Shown in pieces: positions 1 through 6,049 of a stretch of 11,020 nucleotides of DNA (the first letter of the stretch is position 1; every line of letters begins with the position of its first letter). The position numbers and the translations under genes were made by a program. This DNA is from Baffinella frigidus. Lineage: Eukaryota > Cryptophyceae > Cryptomonadales > Baffinellaceae. Location of the stretch: NCBI GenBank assembly GCA_026770585.1, contig MU646338.1, positions 622,141 through 633,160 of the forward strand. Reading direction: 5' to 3'. Below the pieces are notes generated by a model. The model had not been told where the DNA came from, made no database searches, and was given only the letters and a program-made list of their open reading frames with translations.

Positions 1-41
1 CCCCCATGGTACTCACCCGCGGGATTGAAACGCCCAGCCGG

Positions 42-252
42 CCACGCCAGGTCACAAGTCGAAATTTGAACGTTTTGTCATTTTACTACACGATCTAGAA
101 GTAAAGTTGATTCTACCCGGAAAACACGCCAAGAGTGGTGGGAATTGGAGCTGTTTGCTGGCGGGGTTTTAAAAATCTGTACCACGATGAGCCATCTAAA
201 CACTTTTAGCGCGAACGAGTGTGTGTGAAAATCCCACTTCTGCCTGGCGCGG
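42..252. repeat. Possible old inverted-repeat element
   Basis: CCACGCCAGG at 42-51 is approximately complementary to CCTGGCGCGG at 243-252. The termini resemble those of the 2489 and 2663 elements, but no TA flank is present and the arms are short. Weak call. Confidence 0.2.
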
Positions 253-323
253 TCGAGAGGCCATGCCCCGCGTGCTGCTTGTGCGGACCATCTCGGGACG
301 AGCCTGCCTCAGACGGAGAACAT

Positions 324-477
324 AAGTCATTTATGTAGACTTTAGGATATTGGGCTCAGTGCCCCTCGGGCGTGCGCTGTCTGCCAAACGCCTAAAGTCC
401 ACACAAATACCTTGAGTCTACACGCCTTCGCCAAAGAGAACTTCTCGCCAAACGCCTAAAGTCTACACAAATGACTT
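324..477. repeat. Three copies of a ~27-30 bp motif, one inverted
   Basis: GCCAAACGCCTAAAGTCTAC followed by ACAAATGACTT is at 447-477. A direct copy with one change and no GACTT end is at 383-409, and an inverted copy (AAGTCATTTATGTAGACTTT, then AGG) is at 324-353. The outer pair could form a stem. I see no gene in 1-640. Confidence 0.6.
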
Positions 478-770
478 TTCTCCCCGCCGAGGCGGGCCCG
501 TCGTAGGGTCCGTTCTCACACGCTCAAACCCTCTTCACGAGACTCTGTAGGACCCCACTGAAGAGCTCAATGCGACCCGAGAGCAAAAAAACTTTTTCTG
601 CAGACCCTTTCTACGGAAGGGCGTGTCGTTGGGCTATGTTGCGCGAAATTAAAACCTGAAGGACCGAACGGCACTGTGCTGAATGGATGGTGTTTTCCCG
701 GTGCAGGGGACGGTGGGGAGGGGCGCCCTGTCTTCGCGATCGACCCTGTCGACGCAGCTGAGGAGGACGG

Positions 771-1128
771 CGCGATTCTCAACGGCGTAGCGCTTGATGC
801 CAACGCAGCAACCGTGTGAGGATGCAGTTCTGGGAAGGGCCCGCCTTAGACGGTTCTCAACGGGGGCGTGGCGCTCAAAGGCAACCGTGCGCATCAACGC
901 GCGCGTGTGGAGGGGTTTCCCAAACGCAAGAACCCGCGCAGAGGGCGGAACCGCGGTTCTCAACGGCGTACAGGGGTACCTCGCTCATAAGAAACGCCCA
1001 CCCCCCTAGGACCACCGTAGGGCCCTAGGCATAGTCCTACTGTAGGGTCCTAGGGGTTGGCGGTTTCTTATGAGCGAGGTACCCCTGTAGCGCGTGTGGA
1101 GGCGTTTCTCCAACGTGAGAACCCGGCG
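771..1128. repeat. Degenerate tandem repeat, third copy split by MITE 1
   Basis: TTCTCAACGG recurs at about 775, 854 and 957. It is followed by variants of GGCGTAGCGC, and GCGCGTGTGGAGG then CAACG/AAACG-GAGAACCCG occurs at 899-940 and 1090-1128. MITE copy 1 (969-1089) interrupts the last copy. On the minus strand the units read as AVENR-type peptides, but the lengths are irregular, so I do not call a gene here. Confidence 0.5.
969..1089. mobile_element. Family A MITE copy 1 (121 bp)
   Basis: Near-perfect palindrome. The arms are CAGGGGTACCTCGCTCAT followed by AAGAAACSCC, with the exact complement at the right end, and both ends are bounded by TA. The core contains CCTAGGACCACCGTAGGG and CTACTGTAGGGTCC. 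An unoccupied relative of its target lies at 778-793: CTCAACGGCG-TA-GCGC there, against CTCAACGGCG-TA-[element]-TA-GCGC here, which demonstrates a TA target duplication. It has no coding capacity. Confidence 0.92.
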
Positions 1129-1193
1129 CCCCCCTAGGACCGCCTGTGGGTCCTGGGGATAGAGCTACCGTACACTGTAGAACTCTAGGGCGG
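1128..1193. mobile_element. Family A relic lacking termini
   Basis: GCCCCCCTAGGACCGCC, then TGGGTCCTGGGGATAG, and later ACTGTAGAACTCTAGGG follow the order of the family A core (CCCCCCTAGGACCACC, GGGCCCTAGGCATAG, ACTGTAGGGTCCTAGGG) with many substitutions. The CAGGGGTACC termini are missing. It appears to be an older, decayed copy between intact copies 1 and 2. Confidence 0.55.
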
Positions 1194-1277
1194 TGCGTGT
1201 CCTTGGTCACGCGTACATGTAATCGTGGAAGGTGAAGCGGTTTGCGTTTAATCATTTTGATCCAGCACGGGGCTGGG

Positions 1278-1403
1278 TACAGGGGTACCTCGCTCATAAG
1301 AAACTGCCCCCCCCCCTAGGACCACCATAGGGCCCTAGGCATAGCCCTACTGTAGGGTCCTAGCTAGGGGGGGGCGGTTTCTTATGAGCGAGGTACCCCT
1401 GTA
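1278..1403. mobile_element. Family A MITE copy 2 (126 bp)
   Basis: Same termini as the 969 copy with TA at both outer edges, and the core in the same orientation (ACCACCATAGGGCCCTAGGC, then CTGTAGGGTCCTAG). It is slightly longer because the poly-C run in the left arm and a repeated CTAG in the right arm are expanded. Confidence 0.92.
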
Positions 1404-1786
1404 GGGTTCCTTGCCCCGCCTTTCTGGGCTTCAGAGCTTGGCGCGTTTCTTTCCCGGCTCTCATAGCGCTGTTTCATAGGTAAGCACATCTTCAATACAT
1501 CCCACACGCCGGCGCTGTGTCCACTATTCGGTGTGTTTACATGGGTTCTCATCCCTGGACCAGTCCACTTAGTCGCCATACGCGGTCTATGTTGTGTCTC
1601 ATCCACGTATCGGTGTGTCTATGCGAGGACACCAGACGTCCTCTCCTCAGACCATTCCTCGTTCGCTAATCCCTGGCCACTTATACCGACCAAGTGGACC
1701 GCGCTAAGTGGACCACTCTCACGGTGCCCTTAGAGCCTACACACCCACACATGGGTATCCAGGCTCAAGGCAGCGTGGCCGACGAG
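1404..1786. other. Inter-MITE sequence without a gene
   Basis: Nothing here reads as an exon with confidence. A loose inverted similarity, AGTCCACTTAGTCG near 1560 against CGCTAAGTGGACCA near 1703-1716, might be another worn inverted-repeat element. CACACCCACACATGGG near 1740 is simple-sequence-like. Confidence 0.4.
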
Positions 1787-1908
1787 TACAGGGGTACCTC
1801 GCTCATAAGAAACCGCCTCCCCCTAGGACCCTACAGTATGACCATGCCTAGGGCCCTATGGTGGTCCTAGGGGGGGGGGTCGTTTCTTATGGGCGAGGTA
1901 CCCCTGTA
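1787..1908. mobile_element. Family A MITE copy 3, inverted core (122 bp)
   Basis: Same terminal arms and TA borders. The asymmetric core reads in the opposite orientation (GGACCCTACAGTAT, then GGGCCCTATGGTGGTCC), so it inserted independently in reverse. One arm base differs (TTATGGGCGAGG for TTATGAGCGAGG). Flanks outside the TA do not match each other, consistent with a 2-bp duplication only. Confidence 0.92.
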
Positions 1909-2071
1909 CCGGCAACGGCCAAAATCAGTGTTTTTTTGGCTACGACTACAAGGCGACGGCGATGTTCTTGTTAAACTTGAGGTACGTGATCAGGATGCGG
2001 TCGAGGGCAATCCTGCCGTCCCCCTGCACACCATGTGCGTAGTTAGCAACTTGACCACGTTTCACTACATG

Positions 2072-2193
2072 TACAGGGGTACCTCGCTCATGAGAAACCG
2101 CCCCCCCCCTAGGGACCACCGTAGGGCCATAGGCATGGCCCTACTGTAGGGTCTTAGGGGGGGGCGGTTTCTTATGAGCGAGGTACCCCTGTA
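2072..2193. mobile_element. Family A MITE copy 4 (122 bp)
   Basis: Arms as in the other copies with one change (CTCATGAGAAACC), TA at both ends, core in the same orientation as copies 1 and 2. The four copies span 969-2193 and are separated by 188, 383 and 163 bp of unrelated sequence. They are separate insertions, not a tandem array. Confidence 0.92.
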
Positions 2194-2359
2194 GGCTAGG
2201 ACCTGCTTACGGGATTTTGAAGAGGCCACCACAGAAGAAGAAGAAGAAACGAGAGTGCCCGCTGTTGACTAATCTGGGAAGATGTTTGTACCTGGACGGT
2301 TTGAATAATCCGGGCAGACTCCTCGATGCCAGCACACCATTCTTGACTGGGAAAGTGGG
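2194..2359. other. Spacer without recognised genes
   Basis: Contains a short (AGA)n run at 2234-2247 in otherwise unremarkable sequence between MITE copy 4 and the CCCTACA satellite. No splice-bounded reading frame with coding-like codon use was seen. Confidence 0.4.
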
Positions 2360-2422
2360 CCTACACCCTGCACCCTACACCCTACACCCTACACCCTGCA
2401 CCCTACACCCTACACCCTACAC
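2360..2422. repeat. CCCTACA/CCCTGCA 7-bp satellite
   Basis: About nine heptamer units, ACCCTAC with some ACCCTGC. Because 7 is not a multiple of 3, the translated frame cycles through TLHPTPY-like peptides, which are artefacts. The G-rich strand (GTAGGGT) resembles the degenerate telomere-like array at 4571-4677. Confidence 0.9.
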
Positions 2423-2488
2423 GGAGGTAGGAACGTGCTGTTGTGCCATGGCAAGGGTCAATCCCACCTTCAGCACGGCATACACCAT

Positions 2489-2617
2489 TACCACGCCAGA
2501 GTGGAGGAGGGGGTAATTTGTTTTAAACCGTGTCAGGACACGGTTTTGACTTTTGAAAACCACTGCCTTGAAGGGGAATTGACTTTTGACGACCCCTTCG
2601 AAGACTCTGGCGTGGTA
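2489..2617. mobile_element. MITE with CCACGCCAGAGT termini (129 bp)
   Basis: TA at 2489-2490 and 2616-2617. The termini CCACGCCAGAGT and ACTCTGGCGTGG are exact complements. The interior contains a 10-bp perfect hairpin, AAACCGTGTC-ag-GACACGGTTT, at 2525-2546 and a repeated TTGACTTTTGA. It has no coding capacity. The element at 2663-2835 shares its terminal motif. Confidence 0.7.
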
Positions 2618-2662
2618 GCAGCAGTCAAGGCTCCGTCCTGCTAGCGCGGTTTCTGGTCCGCA

Positions 2663-2835
2663 CCACGCAAGAGTGTAAGACTGACCTGGGAAAACAAGTC
2701 AGTTCACACGGAATTTGTATCAACTTTCTGAAATTTTGATTTTTCTCGGCGGAGAATGTTGACTTATGAACTTTTCAAAATAGCCAGATCTGGCTATTTC
2801 TCCTGCAGGCCACTCTGCCCTACACTCTTGCGTGG
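2663..2835. mobile_element. Sister MITE with CCACGCAAGAGTGTA termini (173 bp)
   Basis: CCACGCAAGAGTGTA at 2663-2677 is exactly complementary to TACACTCTTGCGTGG at 2821-2835. The outer dinucleotides are CA on both sides (2661-2662, 2836-2837) instead of TA. The interior has a perfect 22-bp palindrome, AAATAGCCAGATCTGGCTAT plus TT, at 2778-2799. It lies about 45 bp from the 2489-2617 element and belongs to the same terminal family. Confidence 0.7.
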
Positions 2836-2837
2836 CA

Positions 2838-3014
2838 GGAGAGCCCCACGATGGCCCAAACCGCGGGTTTCCTGGTACTGAACATGTCCGGTTTACTTAC
2901 CGTCCTGGTCATATCCATGCCAGGATTAAGTCAGGAGTGCCGGGTTTCGCAAACAACTGCCGGGGTCAGTCGAGAGGGGTCGCCTCAGGGCGCGCGGCGG
3001 GGTCGGGAGTAGAG
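2838..3014. other. Sequence between MITE and satellite, no gene called
   Basis: A short plus-strand frame crosses this stretch but has neither convincing splice borders nor recognisable motifs, and it runs into the TTTCGGG array. Nothing else stands out. Confidence 0.4.
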
Positions 3015-3240
3015 GGTTTCGGGTTTCGGGTGTAGGGATCCGGGTTTCGGGTTCAGGGTTTCGGGTTTCGGGTTTAGGGTTGGTACCCGGGTTTCGGGTT
3101 CAGGTTTTCGGGTTTCGGGTTTAGGGTTGGTACCCGGGTTTCGGGTTCAGGTTTTCGGGTTTCGGGTTTAGGGTTGGTACCCGGGTTTCGGGTTCAGGGT
3201 TTCGGGTTTCGGGTTAAGGGGGGTGTAGGGTTGGTACCCG
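3015..3240. repeat. 47-bp higher-order repeat of TTTCGGG/TTTAGGG units
   Basis: Heptamers GGGTTTC, GGGTTCA and GGGTTTA are organised into a 47-bp unit ending GGGTTGGTACCC. The TTAGGGTTGGTACCC motif begins at 3074, 3121 and 3168, exactly 47 bp apart, and a fourth copy ends at 3239 after an insertion of about 11 bp. The telomere-like heptamer combined with a fixed longer period indicates amplification of a composite unit and not a simple telomere remnant. Confidence 0.88.
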
Positions 3241-3312
3241 CAGGCCACCGGCGATCTCCTCGGTCCCCACAAAGGATGTGGCGTAGAGGTTGTAGTCGAT
3301 TTCCGCGATCCC
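3238..3312 (-). CDS. Candidate exon island 1 (unknown protein)
   Basis: Read on the minus strand after TGCAG, 25 codons GIAEIDYNLYATSF then VGTEEIAGGLR end at CGG|GTACCA. Codons are GC-ending (ATC, GAC, TAC, AAC, CTC) and unlike the surrounding repeats. Upstream is a pyrimidine-rich tract and CTTAAC, which could be a branch site. The frame is also open upstream through KIEVTFRVQ, so the exon may start earlier. The donor falls exactly where the 47-bp satellite begins. The protein is not recognised. It may belong with the islands at 3951-4067 and 5454-5523. Confidence 0.4.
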
Positions 3313-3556
3313 CTGCACCCGGAAAGTCACTTCGATTTTGAGCAACGCGCAGGTTAAGGTCAGGGAGACAAGTGAGGGTAGAAACCACAGTACCCCAGAT
3401 GGGTGCGTGAGAGGAGAGTCCCACGACTGTTCGATAGATAGACATTTCCTGATCCACAGAGCCTGCCCGGGCTTTTTCCGTCCCAGTGAAAAAAATGTCC
3501 GGTTTACGCAAGAGTCGTACGGGGACTGTGTGTCCCCCCCGCAGAGCCTTTCAGGT
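3313..3556. other. Probable intronic or intergenic sequence
   Basis: Open frames exist on both strands, but their codon use is not coding-like apart from the first ~30 bp, which extends the 3238-3312 frame (KIEVTFRVQ). No mobile termini were seen. Confidence 0.35.
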
Positions 3557-3683
3557 GTACCCTGCACCATACACCCTACACCCTATACCCTACACCCTAC
3601 ACCCTACACCCTACACCCTGCACCCTACACCCTTCACCCTGAACTCTACACCCTGCACCCTGCACCCTACACCCTACACCCTA
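3557..3683. repeat. Second CCCTACA/CCCTGCA satellite
   Basis: About eighteen heptamers with point variants (CCATACA, CCCTATA, CCCTTCA, GAACTCTACA), followed by TAGTAGTAGTACTACTGCA, itself partly palindromic. Plus-strand translation gives TLHPTPY strings in two overlapping frames, which are by-products of the repeat. Confidence 0.9.
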
Positions 3684-3950
3684 GTAGTAGTACTACTGCA
3701 CCCTGGAAGCCCACCCTGTACCGTTGTGGGAATTGGATCTTCAGGTGTTGGACTCCAACACATGTTCCAACAAGAGCGGAGTGCCACTTTGCAGTAGAAA
3801 GTAGAGTTTCTCATAGGCAAACTGTTATAATCTAAAACACTGGGTTTTAATGAAAATTACTCCACGTTTTCTTTTTAACATCATTCAGTGTAGTAAATTT
3901 CAATGGCGAAATATTTCATGCTGAAAAAGGTTTTTCACAAGGATCAGAAC
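3684..3950. other. AT-richer spacer, no gene called
   Basis: 3830-3900 is AT-rich (TTTTAATGAAAATTAC, TTTTCTTTTTAAC). Read on the minus strand, it lies downstream of the donor of the 3951-4067 exon candidate, so it would be intron or 3' flank. No repeats above background were seen. Confidence 0.35.
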
Positions 3951-4067
3951 CTGCATGATGATGTTGGAGTCTGCCTCGAGCGCGTCCAGCTGCTCCTGCT
4001 CGAACTCCGGGCTCTTCGCCGCAACCTTCGTTACAGAACCGTTCAGTCCTGGGTGGCTTTCTCGGCC
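3951..4067 (-). CDS. Candidate exon island 2 (unknown protein)
   Basis: On the minus strand the acceptor GCGTTTCAG is followed by 39 codons: GRESHPGLNGSVTKVAAK, SPEFEQEQLDALEADS, NIIMQ. They end at CAG|GTTCTG, giving a phase 0/0 exon. Codon use is GC-ending (GAG CAG GAG CAG CTG GAC GCG CTC GAG). The acidic, Gln/Glu-rich part is probably helical. Forty-seven bp of it (3982-4028) recur at 4294-4340 with three differences. No family is recognised. The pyrimidine tract before the acceptor is weak. Confidence 0.45.
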
Positions 4068-4127
4068 CTGAAACGCATCAAATCGCGAGGGATCGCCTCT
4101 TCGACACAACCTACCCACCGCACACCA

Positions 4128-4278
4128 TAAGCCATCTGTTATTCATCGCACAGCACGAATCTGTTGGCCCATTCTGGTCAAAACGGCTTGACGCCCGCCG
4201 CGCACCCATCCCCACGAGAGTGGAGGGTGCACGGCTGAGTGGCAGTACACGGTAAGCCATCGGTGATTCATCGCGCAG
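4128..4278. repeat. Pair of 26-bp direct repeats
   Basis: TAAGCCATCTGTTATTCATC followed by GCACAG at 4128-4153, and the same with about four changes at 4253-4278. They lie 125 bp apart, between the full and truncated copies of exon island 2, and suggest that a larger segment was duplicated. No gene is called in 4068-4293. Confidence 0.65.
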
Positions 4279-4293
4279 GATGCCCGCGGAAGG

Positions 4294-4340
4294 GCGTCCA
4301 GCTGCTCCTGCTCCAACTCTGGGCTTTTCGCCGCAACCTT
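4294..4340 (-). pseudogene. Truncated second copy of exon island 2, abutting telomere-like repeat
   Basis: 44 of 47 bases match 3982-4028 and encode KVAAKSPELEQEQLDAL on the minus strand. Homology stops at CGCCGCAACCTT (to 4340) and GGGGTTTGGGG starts at the next base, whereas the full copy continues CGTTACAG. On the other side, the sequence diverges where the full copy has EADSNIIMQ. This is an exon fragment captured next to a telomere-like array. Confidence 0.65.
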
Positions 4341-4500
4341 GGGGTTTGGGGTTTGGGGTTTGGGGTTTGGGGTTTGGGGTTTGGGGTTTAGGGTTTAGGG
4401 TTTAGGGTTTGGGGTTTGGGGTTTGGGGTTTGGGGTTCAGGGTTTAGGGTTTAGGGTTCAGGGTTTAGGGTTTAGGGTTTAGGGTTTATAGTTTATGGTG
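4341..4500. repeat. Telomere-like array TTTGGGG/TTTAGGG
   Basis: G-rich strand left to right: about seven TTTGGGG, then TTTAGGG, again TTTGGGG, TTCAGGG, and TTTAGGG decaying into TTTATAGTTTATGG. TTTAGGG is the plant and general algal telomere heptamer. The blockwise mixing of variants and the unique sequence on both sides mark it as interstitial. Confidence 0.92.
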
Positions 4501-4677
4501 TAGGGTGTAGGGTAAAGGGCCTAGGGCCTAGGGTGTAAAATGTAGGGCCTAGGGCCTAGGGTGAGCGTGACGGGTGTAGGGTGTAGGGTGTAGGGTGTAG
4601 GGTGTAGGGTGTAGGGTATAGGGTGTAGGGTGTAGGGTGTAGGGTGTATGGTGTAGGGTGTATGGTGTAGGGTGTAG
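4501..4677. repeat. GTGTAGG heptamer array with GGCCTAGGG variants
   Basis: Continuation of the preceding array with a different heptamer. GGCCTAGG pairs occur at about 4518-4560, then about 14 units of TGTAGGG from 4575, with TATAGGG and TGTATGG variants. The unit is the complement of the CCCTACA satellites at 2360 and 3557, so the same heptamer occurs in both orientations in the window. Confidence 0.9.
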
Positions 4678-4689
4678 CATCTCAAGATA

Positions 4690-5500
4690 TCAAAGAAGAG
4701 AAGCAGAAGACGATTGGACGCTGTCCTTGTGTTTAGGGTTTAGGGTTTAGGGTTTAGGGTTTAGGGTTTAGGGTTCCCTAAACCCACAAACCCTGAATAC
4801 GCCCACACCGGCAGTTGCTGTGTAACAAAGAAGAGGGTCGGTCTCTGACATTCAGCGCGCCCTCCAACGCCTTCCGGATGTTGAGGGTTTGAACCCTCAC
4901 CCCCAAAACCCTAAATACGCCCCCACGCCGGCAGTTGCTTTACAATAAAGAAGAAGAGCGGGTCCAGCCCTCAAGCGAAAGGCCTTGGCACCCTCCGAAA
5001 GGCCTTCGCAACTTCGAAGGCCTTTCGGATGATGTGGAGAGGGGTAAGGCATCATTGCAAACATGTCGACATGGAAAGCAGGATGCTGACGCGGGTGGGT
5101 CATACGGCGCATAGACTATTGGATCACTCAACTCACGGCTTGAGAGTAACAATACTTGAGAGTAATAATATAATCAGAAGAAGCCGATGGGACGCTGACC
5201 TTGACCGCGCCCTCTCGAACGACTTCCGGATGTTTAGGGTGTAGGGTTCTCTAAACCCATAAACCAAACAAAATAAAGTACGCCCAGACCGGCAGTTGAT
5301 GTGAAACAAAGAAGAAGAGACGGGGATTGGACGCTGACCTTCAGCGCACCCTCAAACACCTTCCGGGTGTTTAGGGTTTGAACCCTAAACCCCTAAACCC
5401 TAAATACGCCCGCACGGGCAGTTGCTGTGCAATACAGAAGAGCGGATGCTGACCATGAGCGCGCCCTCGAAGGCCTTGAGGATGTTGTGGAGGGGGCTCT
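4690..5500. repeat. Exon-derived tandem repeat with telomere-like junctions (unit ~120-126 bp)
   Basis: CGGCAGTTG (GGGCAGTTG in the last) marks units at 4809, 4929, 5290 and 5416, with spacings of 120 and 126 bp between the neighbouring pairs. Each unit carries CAAAGAAGAAG, GGACGCTGACCTTCAGCGC and CCTTCCGGATGTTTAGGG, and several end in GGGTTTGAACCCTAAACCC. On the minus strand the conserved part reads NIRKAFEGALKV or variants, homologous to the intact-looking exon at 5454-5523. The 5040-5180 stretch between units has no assignment. Copy 2 is scrambled by CGAAAGGCCTTCG palindromes near 4975-5030. Confidence 0.75.
4732..4785. repeat. TTTAGGG run with fold-back CCCTAAACCC
   Basis: Six to seven perfect TTTAGGG units are followed at once by CCCTAAACCC, a head-to-head junction of telomere-like repeats. 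It introduces the tandem units of 4790-5500. Confidence 0.9.
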
Positions 5501-5523
5501 TGGTCCCCACGGTCCCCAACCGC
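5454..5523 (-). CDS. Candidate exon island 3 (unknown protein)
   Basis: On the minus strand a strong acceptor (CTCTCTCTAAC, then TACGATGCAG) precedes one base plus 23 codons, RLGTVGTKSPLHNILK then AFEGALM, ending before GTCAGC. Codons are GC-ending (CCC CTC CAC AAC ATC CTC AAG GCC TTC GAG GGC GCG CTC). The donor is GTCAGC, not consensus GTRAGT; in the degenerate copies it is AAG|GTCAGC. This is the only copy of the 4690-5500 family without a telomere-like junction on its upstream side, so it is probably the source exon. Protein not recognised. Confidence 0.45.
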
Positions 5524-5544
5524 CTGCATCGTAGTTAGAGAGAG

Positions 5545-5847
5545 TTGGTCACTTTTCATGAGGCTGAGCGTAATAAACAAGACGCAGCAAAGACACCCGC
5601 CTGCATCAGAGGGAGGCGAGCGTCAGTGCGGCATGCCGAGAGGCTTACCGATGAGATGTTGGGGTCCGGTCAGATTGGGGATTTTTTCGCCACCAGGAAA
5701 AAAAAGGCCCATGCAACCCCAACCGCCTTCATCACGGCCACGAATCCAAGTCTTTTGATAATCGAGGAGGGCCCTCCTCTAGAGCAGCCACCACCACCAG
5801 ACCGAGGAGGGCATCAACGGATCACTCAAAGTAAGGCTCGAGCTTAA
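5545..5847 (+). CDS. Weak hypothetical ORF, 100 codons
   Basis: ATG to TAA, charged and Pro-rich. It contains SGQIGDFFATRKKK, which matches the hydrophobic-x-x-aromatic-aromatic spacing of a PCNA-binding motif followed by basic residues but lacks the leading Gln. Another frame is also open across much of it. Codon use is mixed. It may be chance; no neighbour supports a role. Confidence 0.25.
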   Translation: MVTFHEAERNKQDAAKTPACIRGRRASVRHAERLTDEMLGSGQIGDFFATRKKKAHATPTAFITATNPSLLIIEEGPPLEQPPPPDRGGHQRITQSKARA

Positions 5848-6049
5848 CAAAAAAAAATAAGAAGCATGATCGCGCTGTCCCTATAAGCGCCCTGACGTCA
5901 GTCCCAATGCCAACTGAATTCGCTTCTAGAACAAAGACGAGATTTTTAGTAGATGGAAACAACCCGTAGTTCAACACCGTATGTTATTTTCCCAGAAAAA
6001 CCGAGGAATTTCTCGATCGATAAGAGTACCGCCCGATGACGTCACCATC

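Noticed and set aside
649-963. Minus-strand 104-codon frame with repeated AVENR-like peptides
   Set aside because: The peptide repetition comes from the degenerate DNA repeat at 771-1128. Unit lengths are irregular and no splice or start context supports a gene.
969-2193. Rho-independent terminators or attenuators, from the strong hairpins
   Set aside because: The long arms are repeated with TA flanks at unrelated sites, no U-tract follows, and the genome is eukaryotic. Mobile elements explain them better.
3338-3835. TLHPTPY repeat proteins in two overlapping frames
   Set aside because: Any translation of a CCCTACA heptamer satellite gives this peptide in all frames. There is no evidence of coding selection.
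3015-4785. True chromosome end
   Set aside because: Telomere-like blocks are interstitial, mixed in type and orientation, and flanked on both sides by kilobases of other sequence including genes.
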